From assembly GCF_009764265.1 (NCBI RefSeq), contig NZ_RWIR01000043.1:1-64000 (forward strand): 64,000 bases of DNA, given 5' to 3'. Below, piece by piece: positions 34,077-41,937 of the stretch. Positions within the stretch are counted from its first letter, which is position 1. Each line of letters begins with the position of its first letter. This DNA is from Pseudomonas sp. PB101. Its GTDB lineage: Bacteria; Pseudomonadota; Gammaproteobacteria; Pseudomonadales; Pseudomonadaceae. Under the pieces are notes generated by a model. That model made no database searches and was not told the origin of the DNA. It saw nothing but the letters and a program-made list of their open reading frames with translations. The position numbers were made by a program, and so were the translations under genes.

Positions 34077-35090
34077 TCAGGACAATGGGGGCCAAGTTCC
34101 CATTGCAACGCCTGGAGGGTTGCGATGCGTTTCGGAAGGTAACTCTCCAAATTGGTTTTTGTAGTACTGAGAGAACATTCCGAAGTGCCAAAACCCCCAT
34201 CGCATGGCCGCTTCGGATACCGAGGGCGCGCCATTGATGATGTCTTTTCTGGCTTCATGGAGGCGGATCTGGCGAATGTAGGTGCAAGGATTTACCCCGA
34301 CCACTTGCATAAAAGCGCTATGGAGTCCGCGCCTGCTCATGTGCAAGTGTTCACACAGATCCTCTACCGTCGGGCTGCCTGTCTGATGACTCAAAATAAA
34401 CAACCGAGCCCGGTCCACCATCGCTCGATGAACTCGATGGTCCCTGGGTGAGTGTGTTGTGTTTACCGACAGACTCCCCATCGCTTGAAGCGCTGCTACG
34501 GCGACATCCTCGGACAGCTGTAGTCGCGCCGACTCACTGTCCATCGATTGCGGGTTCTGGACGGCTGAACCGAGTGCCGAGAGCAGAAGGGATTTGTATC
34601 GAGATATCCCTTGAGCGTCCCCCTTGAGCATGCACGCGCCGTTGATCAGGCGGCTTGTGCCAACTCCGTAGAGGCCTTGAGAAAGTGTTTCGAGAAACGA
34701 GGCGTCGATGGTCGCGGCGAGGATGTCCGATTCAGCGGTCGCACGAAAGCGCGCTTCCTCACCTTGGCGCATGATGAATAACGAATCAGCCTGCATCTCA
34801 CGATTCTGCCAGGAGCACGTGCCTTGGTGCAGGGTGACTCCAATCATCAGAATATCGGTGTCGGCCACCGATCGTTGGTCAATGGCCTGATTGATCCATT
34901 CCCGGAATACCTGGACTCGTCCGAGAGAGGCACGTGCGACACCTCCCTCGAAGTTGCCACATGAGAGTTGAGTGTAATCCTGCTCCCAGTCGGGAAGAAT
35001 TCTTGATTGTAGAAACGGATCATTTGACCTGACGCACGCCACTCTCGCGGGGATCGAAGAGGAATAGGTCGTATTTGGACTTTGCTGCAT
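34077..35090 (-). CDS. AraC-family transcriptional regulator (EutR/EatR-like)
   Basis: A 337-residue regulator. The C-terminal AraC DNA-binding domain (about residues 235-330) has both HTH units: PTVEDLCEHLHMSRRGLHSA and PSVSEAAMRWGFWHFGMFSQ, followed by YYKNQFGELPSETHR. The N-terminal 200 residues form a cupin-less sensor similar in pattern to amine-responsive regulators (EutR, EatR). It is divergent from an APC permease gene, with a 434-base gap between, which suggests that it activates amine or amino-acid uptake. GGAG precedes the ATG at 35090. Confidence 0.85.
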   Translation of the reverse strand: MQQSPNTTYSSSIPARVACVRSNDPFLQSRILPDWEQDYTQLSCGNFEGGVARASLGRVQVFREWINQAIDQRSVADTDILMIGVTLHQGTCSWQNREMQADSLFIMRQGEEARFRATAESDILAATIDASFLETLSQGLYGVGTSRLINGACMLKGDAQGISRYKSLLLSALGSAVQNPQSMDSESARLQLSEDVAVAALQAMGSLSVNTTHSPRDHRVHRAMVDRARLFILSHQTGSPTVEDLCEHLHMSRRGLHSAFMQVVGVNPCTYIRQIRLHEARKDIINGAPSVSEAAMRWGFWHFGMFSQYYKNQFGELPSETHRNPPGVAMGTWPPLS

Positions 35091-35524
35091 TTTGCAATCT
35101 CCGTGGACTGCTTGTAATGCAGCAATCTTCGTTCCAACCTCGAGTCATTCAACGCATTTAAAGCATAGTCACCGCTCATGGGTGCGTCATTTTAGTGCGC
35201 TCTGAAAAAAGAGACGCACGACGCATCAAAACGCGCCGATATTTGATAGCGGACCCTTCGCCCCAGGCGTAAGAATGAACGCAATGCACTTAGTCTAAGT
35301 GAATGATAGGCAAACAACTAAAGTTTCAGGTAGCCCACAGCGCCTGGTTCTAATGCCTCATCGCTCTAGAGACTTATGCAGACTTACTGAAGCGGCGATT
35401 TGATAAGTTTAAAGAGCGCTGAATACGTTTGCTCGCTCCACGAAATCCAACTCGCCGCCAGGGCAGGGAAGTCTGGAATATTCAGTGATCTATTTGTATG
35501 GAAAAGATATCCATAGGGGCGAAT
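35091..35524. promoter_or_regulatory. Divergent regulatory gap between araC-type gene and APC permease
   Basis: The 434 bases contain no supportable gene. A 15-bp palindrome CACTTA-gtc-TAAGTG at 35287-35301 is the clearest symmetric site and could bind a dimeric regulator. No strong sigma-70 promoter stands out. Confidence 0.4.
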
Positions 35525-36970
35525 ATGCACACTTCAGAACCTGAAACTATTAATAATAAACCGGGGCTGTCCGGATCCTTGGGTGTCACTTCGATAGTGC
35601 TGATGGTCGTCGCAACGGCCGCACCTCTGACGGTCATGGTGGCCAATACCCCCTTGATTATCTCGATGGGTAACGGGGCGGCGGCACCGTTTGATGCAAT
35701 GGTTGCAACGGTGATCATGTTTCTCTTCAGTGTAGGATTTATCTACATGTCGAGATATATCACCAATGCAGGAGCGTTCTACTCATATATCCAGAAAGGG
35801 TTGGGTCGATCCATAGGGTTGGGCTCGGCGACGATGGCAGTGATTTCATATTTTATGATACTGGTCGCGCTGGAGGCTTATATTGGCTACGCACTGTCTC
35901 AGCTTCTACTGACTACCTTGGGAATTAATATCTCGTGGTGGCTGCTTGCGCTAGTGATTACGGCCGTTGTGGGTGTTTTGGGTTATCAGAAAATTGAATT
36001 GAGCAGTAAGTTTCTGGGCGTGGCGCTGGTGCTCGAGATCGTTATTGTACTGGTGGTAGACGCGGCGATTATAGGCAGTGGGAATATCGGCTCGGATGCT
36101 CTGGAACCTTTTTCATCAGCGACCATTCTTTCAGGTTCGCCGGGCCTGGGGATCATGTTTGCAATTTATTGTTTTACCGGTTTTGAATCGACGGTGGTCT
36201 ACAGGGAGGAAGCGAAAAACCCCAATGTGACGATCCCTAAGGCAACCTACATTGCGGTGTTCCTGATTGGCGTGTTTTACGCTGTATCCATGTGGTGCCA
36301 GGTAAACGGTATTGGACTATCACAGGTCGTACAGCAGGCGACTGAGCATCCTGGCGACATGTATTTGACCATGGTGGAAAGATATACCAACAAAGCTTTT
36401 GTCGATGTTATGCAGGTGCTGTTGGTGACCAGTCTGTTTGCCTGTGTGCTGTCTCTGCATAACATTGTAGTGCGTTATCAATACGTATTGGGACGCTTTG
36501 GGGTGCTGCATTCGAAGCTTGGCAGTGTCCATGAGAAGCACGGCTCACCTTTTGTCTCCTCTGTATTGCAAACGACAATGTCCTTACTGGCGGTCGCCCT
36601 TTGCGCAATCATTGGAATGGATCCAGTCACACAGATTTACGCCTGGGGTGCAACCGCGGGAACACTCGGATATATGGTGATTCTCTCCCTGACTTGCGTT
36701 TCTGTGCTGGTGTTTTTTAGAAAGAGCACTGAATTTCACCCTGTCTTGAATACTGTCATAGCACCCATTGGTGGTCTTATCGGATTGGTCGCTTGTTTAA
36801 TCGTTGCGGTGCAGAATTTGCCCGCTTTAATCGGGGGCGATAATGCAGCCGTCGCGGCATCCATCATGGAAATGATTGTTATGGTCTCCTTTGTGGTCGG
36901 GTGTATTGCAGCGTTGTTGATGAAAGTCATGAGTCCTGCACGGTTCGCTTTGTTAAAACAAGTAGGCTGA
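35525..36970 (+). CDS. APC-superfamily amino acid/amine permease
   Basis: A 481-residue transporter with about 12 helices. Helix 1 begins GSLGVTSIVLMVVATAAPLT (about residues 18-37), where the unwound small-residue stretch binds substrate. Helix 6 has IMFAIYCFTGFESTVVYREE (about 210-229), the APC consensus. ATG at 35525 follows AGGGG; the in-frame ATG at 35498 has no site. Its divergent AraC neighbour resembles ethanolamine or amine regulators, so an amine or amino acid is the likely cargo, but specificity cannot be read. Confidence 0.85.
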   Translation: MHTSEPETINNKPGLSGSLGVTSIVLMVVATAAPLTVMVANTPLIISMGNGAAAPFDAMVATVIMFLFSVGFIYMSRYITNAGAFYSYIQKGLGRSIGLGSATMAVISYFMILVALEAYIGYALSQLLLTTLGINISWWLLALVITAVVGVLGYQKIELSSKFLGVALVLEIVIVLVVDAAIIGSGNIGSDALEPFSSATILSGSPGLGIMFAIYCFTGFESTVVYREEAKNPNVTIPKATYIAVFLIGVFYAVSMWCQVNGIGLSQVVQQATEHPGDMYLTMVERYTNKAFVDVMQVLLVTSLFACVLSLHNIVVRYQYVLGRFGVLHSKLGSVHEKHGSPFVSSVLQTTMSLLAVALCAIIGMDPVTQIYAWGATAGTLGYMVILSLTCVSVLVFFRKSTEFHPVLNTVIAPIGGLIGLVACLIVAVQNLPALIGGDNAAVAASIMEMIVMVSFVVGCIAALLMKVMSPARFALLKQVG

Positions 36971-37014
36971 AAGTTTTTATGCCTGTCGTCAACATTTGAA
37001 GAGGGAAAATAATC

Positions 37015-37401
37015 ATGAGCAAGAATGTTAAAGCGGTCGCAACAAGTGAATACAACGCGGTCATTGCTGTTGCCGAGAAATATGTCGATGGCTTGCGTAC
37101 TGGCAGTCCTGAGCGCCTGGAGGAGGCGTTTCATCAGGAAGCGGTGATGTATGGCTTCACCAATGGAGAGTTGCTGGGAGGTTCGATCAGCAACTTGTAC
37201 GAGTTCGTTCGCGACAATGGTAAAGCCCCGAACATCACCACCCGACTGGACGTTCTGGCCATCACGCCAAGCACTGCCGTAGTGCGCGTGGACATGGAGC
37301 AGGACGCCATCGGCGCTGACTATAACGATTACCTGACGTTGATCCGCATTGATGGCGCCTGGAAGGTGATCGCCAAGGTGTATCACCAGTTTCAGGACTG
37401 A
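37015..37401 (+). CDS. NTF2-fold (lumazine-binding-like, SnoaL-type) protein, paralogue A
   Basis: A 128-residue cone-fold protein with AEKYVDGLRTGSPERLEEAF, MYGFTNGELLGGSISNLYEF and the C-terminal YLTLIRIDGAWKVIAKVYHQ. It is nearly the same along its whole length as paralogue B at 40040-40426. Proteins of this kind bind small hydrophobic molecules, and some are isomerases, but no catalytic residues are certain. It lies after the permease and directly before a NemR-like repressor, and ends with its own strong terminator. Confidence 0.8.
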   Translation: MSKNVKAVATSEYNAVIAVAEKYVDGLRTGSPERLEEAFHQEAVMYGFTNGELLGGSISNLYEFVRDNGKAPNITTRLDVLAITPSTAVVRVDMEQDAIGADYNDYLTLIRIDGAWKVIAKVYHQFQD

Positions 37402-37420
37402 TTGACCGCCAGCTTGCACG

Positions 37421-37449
37421 CTGCCCGCTTTTCAAGCGGGCAGTTTTTT
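37421..37449 (+). terminator. Intrinsic terminator after NTF2-like gene A
   Basis: CTGCCCGCTT-ttc-AAGCGGGCAG followed by TTTTTT. Confidence 0.92.
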
Positions 37450-37544
37450 GCGCACTAACATGCACCCATGCGAAAGTTCGAACAAACGACTGCGTCCCTA
37501 GGCACCAGACGATTGATCGATTTTTTGATAGCATGCGGCGCATT

Positions 37545-38126
37545 ATGAAGAAACCCCTCCACGACATGCGTCAGCACATCATTGATGTCGCCAGAGCGCT
37601 TATGACCCATAAGGGCTATACGGCTGTCGGCCTGACCGAAATCCTCGCTACGGCTGGCGTGCCCAAAGGCTCCTTCTATCACTACTTCCGCTCCAAGGAC
37701 GAGTTTGGCCAGGCCCTGCTTGATGAGTACTTTCAGGAGTACATCGGGCGGGTCGATTTGCTGTTGGCCGGGGAGGGTACAGGGGCTGAGCGACTGCTGA
37801 GCTATCTGCGATATTGGGCTGAGACACAGGCATTCGATCACACTGACCAGAAATGCCTGGTGGTCAAATTAGGTGCTGAGGTTTGTGATCTGTCCGAAAA
37901 CATGCGCACCGTTCTTGAAAAAGGCACCGCGCTGATCATTCAGCGGATTACACGATGTGTTGAGCAGGGGAAGGCGGACGGGTCCATCACGGCAACTGCT
38001 GACGCACCCACGCTGGCAGAAGGGCTTTACCAGATGTGGTTAGGGGCCTCGTTGCTCGTCAAGGTCGGCAGAACCCATCAACCTTTTGAAGGCGCGCTTG
38101 AGATGAGTCGACGTCTTCTGTCTTAG
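37545..38126 (+). CDS. TetR-family repressor (NemR-like), paralogue 1
   Basis: A 193-residue TetR regulator of the same length and near-identical plan as the one at 46682. HTH: VGLTEILATAGVPKGSFYHY (about residues 28-47). The ligand domain includes QKCLVVKLGAEVCDLSE, with two Cys that correspond to the electrophile-sensing region of NemR-type repressors. The ATG at 37545 matches the paralogue's start; ATG/near starts at 37533 would add four residues. A degenerate form of the TAGAC-N5-GTCTA operator lies just upstream (about 37506-37520). Confidence 0.85.
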   Translation: MKKPLHDMRQHIIDVARALMTHKGYTAVGLTEILATAGVPKGSFYHYFRSKDEFGQALLDEYFQEYIGRVDLLLAGEGTGAERLLSYLRYWAETQAFDHTDQKCLVVKLGAEVCDLSENMRTVLEKGTALIIQRITRCVEQGKADGSITATADAPTLAEGLYQMWLGASLLVKVGRTHQPFEGALEMSRRLLS

Positions 38127-38139
38127 CCCAGAGTTAAAC

Positions 38140-38173
38140 GCCCCGGCAACCGCATGGTTGTCCGGGGCATTTT
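38140..38173. terminator. Bidirectional terminator
   Basis: GCCCCGG-CAACC-gcat-GGTTG-t-CCGGGGC, flanked by ATTTTG on the plus strand and GTTTAAC on the minus strand. It separates the convergent TetR and SRPBCC genes. Confidence 0.8.
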
Positions 38174-38175
38174 GC

Positions 38176-38619
38176 TTACGCCGTCTCGTTCAGATAGCGC
38201 TGAAGGCTTTCATGGCCGCCAACAATCAGCGACTGAATAGCAGCAGTCTGCTCGCCCTTAGGATCGGGATCGCGAGTGTCGAAACTTGCCGACCATAGGA
38301 CAACAGTCTTGTCTTGCCCTGTCAGTGGCAGCAGTCTCACGATGGCCACATAGTTGTCCACCGGCAGCGGCGCCTCTTCGAAGCGGTAGGAGAACATCAG
38401 GTTGGTTTCGTCAACCGCCAGCAGCTTCTCGCGCAAAACCGCTCCGTCTTGCAAGGTCAGTCGGCGAATACAGCCAACCAGTCCGTCAGGTTGGCCATCC
38501 TCGATAATGCTTTCAGGAATCGCAGGGTGCCACTTGCTGATCTGGCCGAATTGCTTCAGCACATCCCAGACACGACTGGCTTCGCCGTCAATGAGGGCGC
38601 AATACTCAACTTTTGCCAT
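38176..38619 (-). CDS. SRPBCC (polyketide cyclase/START-like) family protein
   Basis: A 147-residue START-domain-like protein: DGEASRVWDVLKQFGQISKW forms the first helix-grip element. GCIRRLTLQDGAVLREKLLA and NLMFSYRFEEAPLPVDNYVA are strands, and the long C-terminal helix ends ESLQRYLNE. It binds a hydrophobic ligand; the reaction, if any, is unknown. It is the last gene of a leftward operon that begins near 41.7 kb and also carries two NAD(P)-binding proteins, two NTF2-fold proteins and a VTT membrane protein. Confidence 0.82.
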   Translation of the reverse strand: MAKVEYCALIDGEASRVWDVLKQFGQISKWHPAIPESIIEDGQPDGLVGCIRRLTLQDGAVLREKLLAVDETNLMFSYRFEEAPLPVDNYVAIVRLLPLTGQDKTVVLWSASFDTRDPDPKGEQTAAIQSLIVGGHESLQRYLNETA

Positions 38620-38663
38620 GGTTTAAAACCTCTGTCTGTCGTTATGTTGCAAATTTGAATTCG

Positions 38664-39308
38664 TTATTGCTTGCCGATCTGGACCAGACGGTCGGACGGC
38701 ACCACATGAACGCCAGAGGCAGGATCAATGGCCGCCTCCAGCAATGCATGAGCGATGGCAGAAGGCGGATTGAGCCGCCAACGTGCAGGTAAGAGTGCAG
38801 ATGCCGCCTTGAGGAAGAACACCAGCGAGCGTTCTCCATGACGAACTTCCTCACGCTTTCCACCAATGACCCCTGGCCGTACATACGTCAGTGACTCAAA
38901 GCCCAAGTCCGCCAGATCCTTCTCCAGATGGCCTTTGACCTGGTTGTAAAAGAAAGGGGATTGGGCATTGGCGCCGATGGCCGAATTGAGCACATAAGTG
39001 GGCGTACCATGCGCTCGTGCCAGTTGGGCAACGGCCAGCGGATAATCATGGTCGACTTGCTTGAATGCCGCTTTGGACCCAGCCGTTTTGAGGGTCGTGC
39101 CCAGCGTGCAGATCACCGCATCGACATGCAACCAAGGGGCCTGCTGGTCGAGGCGATCGAAATCTATGTCAGGAGCGATGAGCTTCGGGTCTTGAGGTAA
39201 CGCACGACGTGTCGGAGCGTATACGATGCTGACGCGTGGATCCGACAGTGCCAGTTCCAGAACGTGGCGTCCGACGAATCCGCTCGCACCGATGAGCAGC
39301 AATTTCAC
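38664..39308 (-). CDS. NAD(P)-binding atypical SDR (HTATIP2-like)
   Basis: A 214-residue Rossmann protein: KLLLIGASGFVGRHVLELAL, DAVICTLGTTLKTAGSKAAF, YVLNSAIGANAQSPFFYNQV (Tyr followed later by Lys, YNQVKG) and VRPGVIGGKREEVR. This matches the atypical SDR group including HTATIP2. The start is taken as GTG at 39308, which overlaps the upstream gene's stop (GTGA) and has GGAG before it; a TTG at 39320 is the alternative. Translational coupling to the next gene is therefore likely. Its substrate is unknown. Confidence 0.82.
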   Translation of the reverse strand: MKLLLIGASGFVGRHVLELALSDPRVSIVYAPTRRALPQDPKLIAPDIDFDRLDQQAPWLHVDAVICTLGTTLKTAGSKAAFKQVDHDYPLAVAQLARAHGTPTYVLNSAIGANAQSPFFYNQVKGHLEKDLADLGFESLTYVRPGVIGGKREEVRHGERSLVFFLKAASALLPARWRLNPPSAIAHALLEAAIDPASGVHVVPSDRLVQIGKQ

Positions 39309-39976
39309 TGTTGGCTCCAATCGCGAGTGAGTCGCTGAATCGCCTCACCGACCGGTGTATCGCCCTGGGTCAGTTCGATGATGATTCGGTTCACGGCGGG
39401 CCTTTCGATAATCTGTAGCAAGGTTGCCGCTACATCGTCGCGGGGCACATCGCCATAGGGGATTGCGAGGCCTGCACGGACTCTGCCGGTGCCGGGTGCA
39501 TCCCGTAGCGTGCCAGGACGCACGATGACCCAGTCAAGATCAGTCTCGGCCAGATGGATATCCGCGAGCTTCTTGACCTTCATGTAGTTTTCGAAGGTCT
39601 CGGAGACAGTTTCGCCACGTGAGGCTTCCGGAAAGGCAGATACCAGAATGAAGCGCTTGATGTTCGCACGCCGGGCGGCCGCCACGGCCACTTCAAGTCC
39701 GCGGCCATCAATGGCGTTGGTCATTTGCGATCCGCCCTTGCCGCCAGCACCGGCCGCGAATACCACGATGTCGCTGCCGGTCATGAGTCCAGCCAGACCC
39801 TTCGCATCGAGTTCAAGCAAACTGCCGGCGATCGGTGTGGCACCCAGTGCTTTGAGCTCCTCGGCTTGTTCCGAATGTCGGTAAAGCGAGCGAGGTTCGT
39901 GACCGCGTGCCACCAGTTGCTGAGCAAGGCGTCGGGCGACTTTGCCCGCACCACCGACGATAAAAACTGTGTTCAT
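39305..39976 (-). CDS. NAD(P)-binding atypical SDR (NmrA/YwnB-like)
   Basis: A 223-residue Rossmann protein: VFIVGGAGKVARRLAQQLVA, SDIVVFAAGAGGKGGSQMTN, KRFILVSAFPEASRG and LDWVIVRPGTLRDAPGTGRV. The second motif with Lys (YMKVKKLAD) supplies the catalytic Tyr-x3-Lys. Such proteins reduce quinones or act as redox sensors. It overlaps the next gene by four bases and sits in the operon led by the VTT protein. GGAGG precedes its ATG. Confidence 0.85.
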   Translation of the reverse strand: MNTVFIVGGAGKVARRLAQQLVARGHEPRSLYRHSEQAEELKALGATPIAGSLLELDAKGLAGLMTGSDIVVFAAGAGGKGGSQMTNAIDGRGLEVAVAAARRANIKRFILVSAFPEASRGETVSETFENYMKVKKLADIHLAETDLDWVIVRPGTLRDAPGTGRVRAGLAIPYGDVPRDDVAATLLQIIERPAVNRIIIELTQGDTPVGEAIQRLTRDWSQQ

Positions 39977-40039
39977 GGTTCCTCCTGATCGAGCGACGCG
40001 GCACAGACCGGCCCGCTACGGCGGGCCGATACAGACTGA

Positions 40040-40426
40040 TCAGCCTTCGAACTGGTGGTAGACCTTGGCGATGACTTTCCAGCTACCGTCGATTTTGATC
40101 AACGTCAGGTAATCGTTGTAGTCGGCGCCAATGGCATCATTTTCCATGTCCACACGCACCACCGCAGTCGTAGGCGTGATGGCCAGGACGTCGAGGCGAG
40201 TGGTAATGTCCGGTGCCTTGCCGTTGCTACGGACGAAGTCGAACAGGTTGGTGATCGAGCCGCCCAAAAGCTTGCCGTTGGTGAAGCCGTACATGACCGC
40301 ATCCTTGTGAAAGGCTTCAGCCAAACCGTCTGCACTGCCTACTTTGAGGCTGTCGGCATACTGCTGGGCGACGGCGATAACGGCGTTGTATTCCTGGGTA
40401 GGTACCGCTTTGATGTTCTTGCTCAT
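40040..40426 (-). CDS. NTF2-fold (lumazine-binding-like) protein, paralogue B
   Basis: A 128-residue protein. It is almost identical in pattern to paralogue A at 37015 (shared MYGFTNG, LLGGSI, TRLDVLAITP, VVRVDME and YNDYLTLI segments), which implies recent duplication. ATG at 40426 follows GAAGGATATTG at a good distance; a TTG two codons earlier is not favoured. It belongs to the leftward operon starting near 41.7 kb. Confidence 0.8.
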   Translation of the reverse strand: MSKNIKAVPTQEYNAVIAVAQQYADSLKVGSADGLAEAFHKDAVMYGFTNGKLLGGSITNLFDFVRSNGKAPDITTRLDVLAITPTTAVVRVDMENDAIGADYNDYLTLIKIDGSWKVIAKVYHQFEG

Positions 40427-40483
40427 CGTCAATATCCTTCTTGGAGCGGGCGCCCGCGGCGCCCGCTTGGCTTGCGCTCAGGG

Positions 40484-40867
40484 TTAAGGGGCAACGTGGG
40501 TGTGGTAGATCTTGCTCACCACGGTCCACTTGCCTTCAACTTTCAGCAGGTTGAAAAAATCGGTGAAGCAGAAGCCCGAGATATCGTTTGTGTCGATGCG
40601 AGCACTGGCGGCAGTGCCGACGATATCGATATTGACAATCACGCCCTGGGCTTCAGGCGACGGACGAAACGCGCTGTCGATGATGTCGAACAAACCCTGG
40701 ATGGGGCCGCCCGTCAATTTGTGATCGGCATCGACTCCAAAGATGGTCGCCTGCTCGCTGAAGGCCGGTTTCATGATGCTGCTCTTGGCCTGTTTACCAC
40801 CTTCGTTGTACTGGTTCAGTACCTCAACGATGGCGTTGTATTCCTGCACATAAGTAGGCTTGGTCAT
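40484..40867 (-). CDS. NTF2-fold protein, paralogue C (divergent)
   Basis: A 127-residue protein of the same fold: YVQEYNAIVEVLNQYNEGGK, FSEQATIFGVDADHKLTGGP, FCFTDFFNLLKVEGKWTVVS and final KIYHTH. It is clearly related to paralogues A and B but more distant. GGAG lies before its ATG (GGAGAAACACC). It precedes paralogue B by 57 bases in the operon. A dimeric ligand-binding or isomerase role is possible, but nothing specific is visible. Confidence 0.78.
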   Translation of the reverse strand: MTKPTYVQEYNAIVEVLNQYNEGGKQAKSSIMKPAFSEQATIFGVDADHKLTGGPIQGLFDIIDSAFRPSPEAQGVIVNIDIVGTAASARIDTNDISGFCFTDFFNLLKVEGKWTVVSKIYHTHVAP

Positions 40868-40948
40868 GGTGTTTCTCCTGATTTAAGGGGGGAATGACAA
40901 GGCTCGGTTCACGCCGAAACCTGAATTGAGGGGGCCGCTTTCCACCGT

Positions 40949-41641
40949 TCATTCGTGCATCAACTCTTTCTCGATGGATTGGTTGGCGGCCTTGCGTGCG
41001 CAATGAGCGATGCTTAGCAATGTCAGCACCGTTGCCGCCAAACCCATTCCAGTCAGCACGTGGGTTGCATTGCCGGCAGTGGCTTCGCCACTGAGGATGT
41101 CGCTGACACTGGAAACCAGTGACCCCAGATAAACGTACAAAAAAGTGCCTGGCAGCAGCCCGAGCCAGGACGCCAGTAGAAAGTCCCGAGCACTGATACG
41201 GCTTGCGCCGAGGGCGTAACTCAGAGGGGCGAAGGGCACGATGGAAGCCAGGCGCAGAAGCAGGACAATTCGAAAGCCATCTCGGGCGAGCGCTCTGTCA
41301 ATCGCGGCTTGCCGAGGGCGAGTTGCCAGTCGTCTCAGTACAAATGGGCGCAAAAAAGTGCGCCCCATGACGAATGCGATCATTGCCGACGCCATACCGA
41401 CAGGCGACACAAGCAGAGTCCCCCCTACCGGTCCATATAAAAATCCGGCAATGGCCGTAAGGGGCGAGGCGGGCACGAAGGCCACTGTTGCCAGCAGGAA
41501 GACCAGCGCATACAAGGCGCTGCCTGTTCCGCCCATTGAGTGCAAAGCCTCAACCCATTGGGTGGCTGACTGCATGATCACTTCGATCACACCATCGACT
41601 CCGCGCACACCCATCGGTCTACGGTGAATGACATGGCACAT
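40949..41641 (-). CDS. VTT-domain (TVP38/TMEM64, DedA-like) membrane protein
   Basis: A 230-residue inner-membrane protein: SALYALVFLLATVAFVPASP, TAIAGFLYGPVGGTLLVSPV, and the diagnostic GFRIVLLLRLASIVPFAPLS with YALGASRISARDFLLASWLG. Members affect lipid scrambling and membrane homeostasis. The start may be the ATG at 41641 or a later internal one (residue 23); the ribosome site does not decide. It is the first gene behind the operator-bearing promoter at 41724-41752 and heads the operon of NTF2 and SDR proteins. Confidence 0.82.
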   Translation of the reverse strand: MCHVIHRRPMGVRGVDGVIEVIMQSATQWVEALHSMGGTGSALYALVFLLATVAFVPASPLTAIAGFLYGPVGGTLLVSPVGMASAMIAFVMGRTFLRPFVLRRLATRPRQAAIDRALARDGFRIVLLLRLASIVPFAPLSYALGASRISARDFLLASWLGLLPGTFLYVYLGSLVSSVSDILSGEATAGNATHVLTGMGLAATVLTLLSIAHCARKAANQSIEKELMHE

Positions 41642-41694
41642 TGCAGCATTGGGTACTCCGACCGCATCCGAACGGCGTTGATCAAAAATCTATT

Positions 41695-41752
41695 TGTAGC
41701 GATCGCTATATATTAGGTCTCATTCTATAGCGATCACTACAGATAGTGTCAA
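41695..41752 (-). promoter_or_regulatory. Leftward promoter with two TAGCGATC operators
   Basis: Read leftward: TTGACA (41747-41752), 17-base spacer, TATAGA (41724-41729). The spacer holds TAGTGATCGCTA-type dyad centred at 41733.5. A perfect TAGCGATCGCTA (41697-41708, centre 41702.5) lies at the transcription start, 31 bases or three helical turns away. The same promoter/operator design occurs at 51632-51660. Repression by an unidentified dimeric regulator is inferred. Confidence 0.75.
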
Positions 41753-41901
41753 GGCGTTTGATCGCTTCGCTGGATTGTTCTTTGACAAAACGCGTGGATG
41801 GACGGGAGAGCGGGGTAGTACGCAGGGGGTAATAAGCAAATAAATATGATGTATTACACAGAAATATATTGTTTTTATTGCTGTTTTAAGCCCGTTAGGA
41901 T

Positions 41902-41930
41902 CCCTTCAGCAATCAACAACAACTGAAGGG
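41902..41930 (+). promoter_or_regulatory. Ribosome-site hairpin before the aminotransferase
   Basis: CCCTTCAG (41902-41909) pairs perfectly with CTGAAGGG (41923-41930) across a 13-base loop. The right arm contains the GAAGGG ribosome site seven bases before ATG 41938. Folding would hide it, which suggests translational control. Confidence 0.5.
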
Positions 41931-41937
41931 TGGCTTC

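Noticed and set aside
40009..40031. GGCCCGC-GCGGGCC hairpin as a strong terminator after NTF2 gene B
   Set aside because: No T-run on the minus strand and the next gene of the operon follows closely; kept out as too weak.
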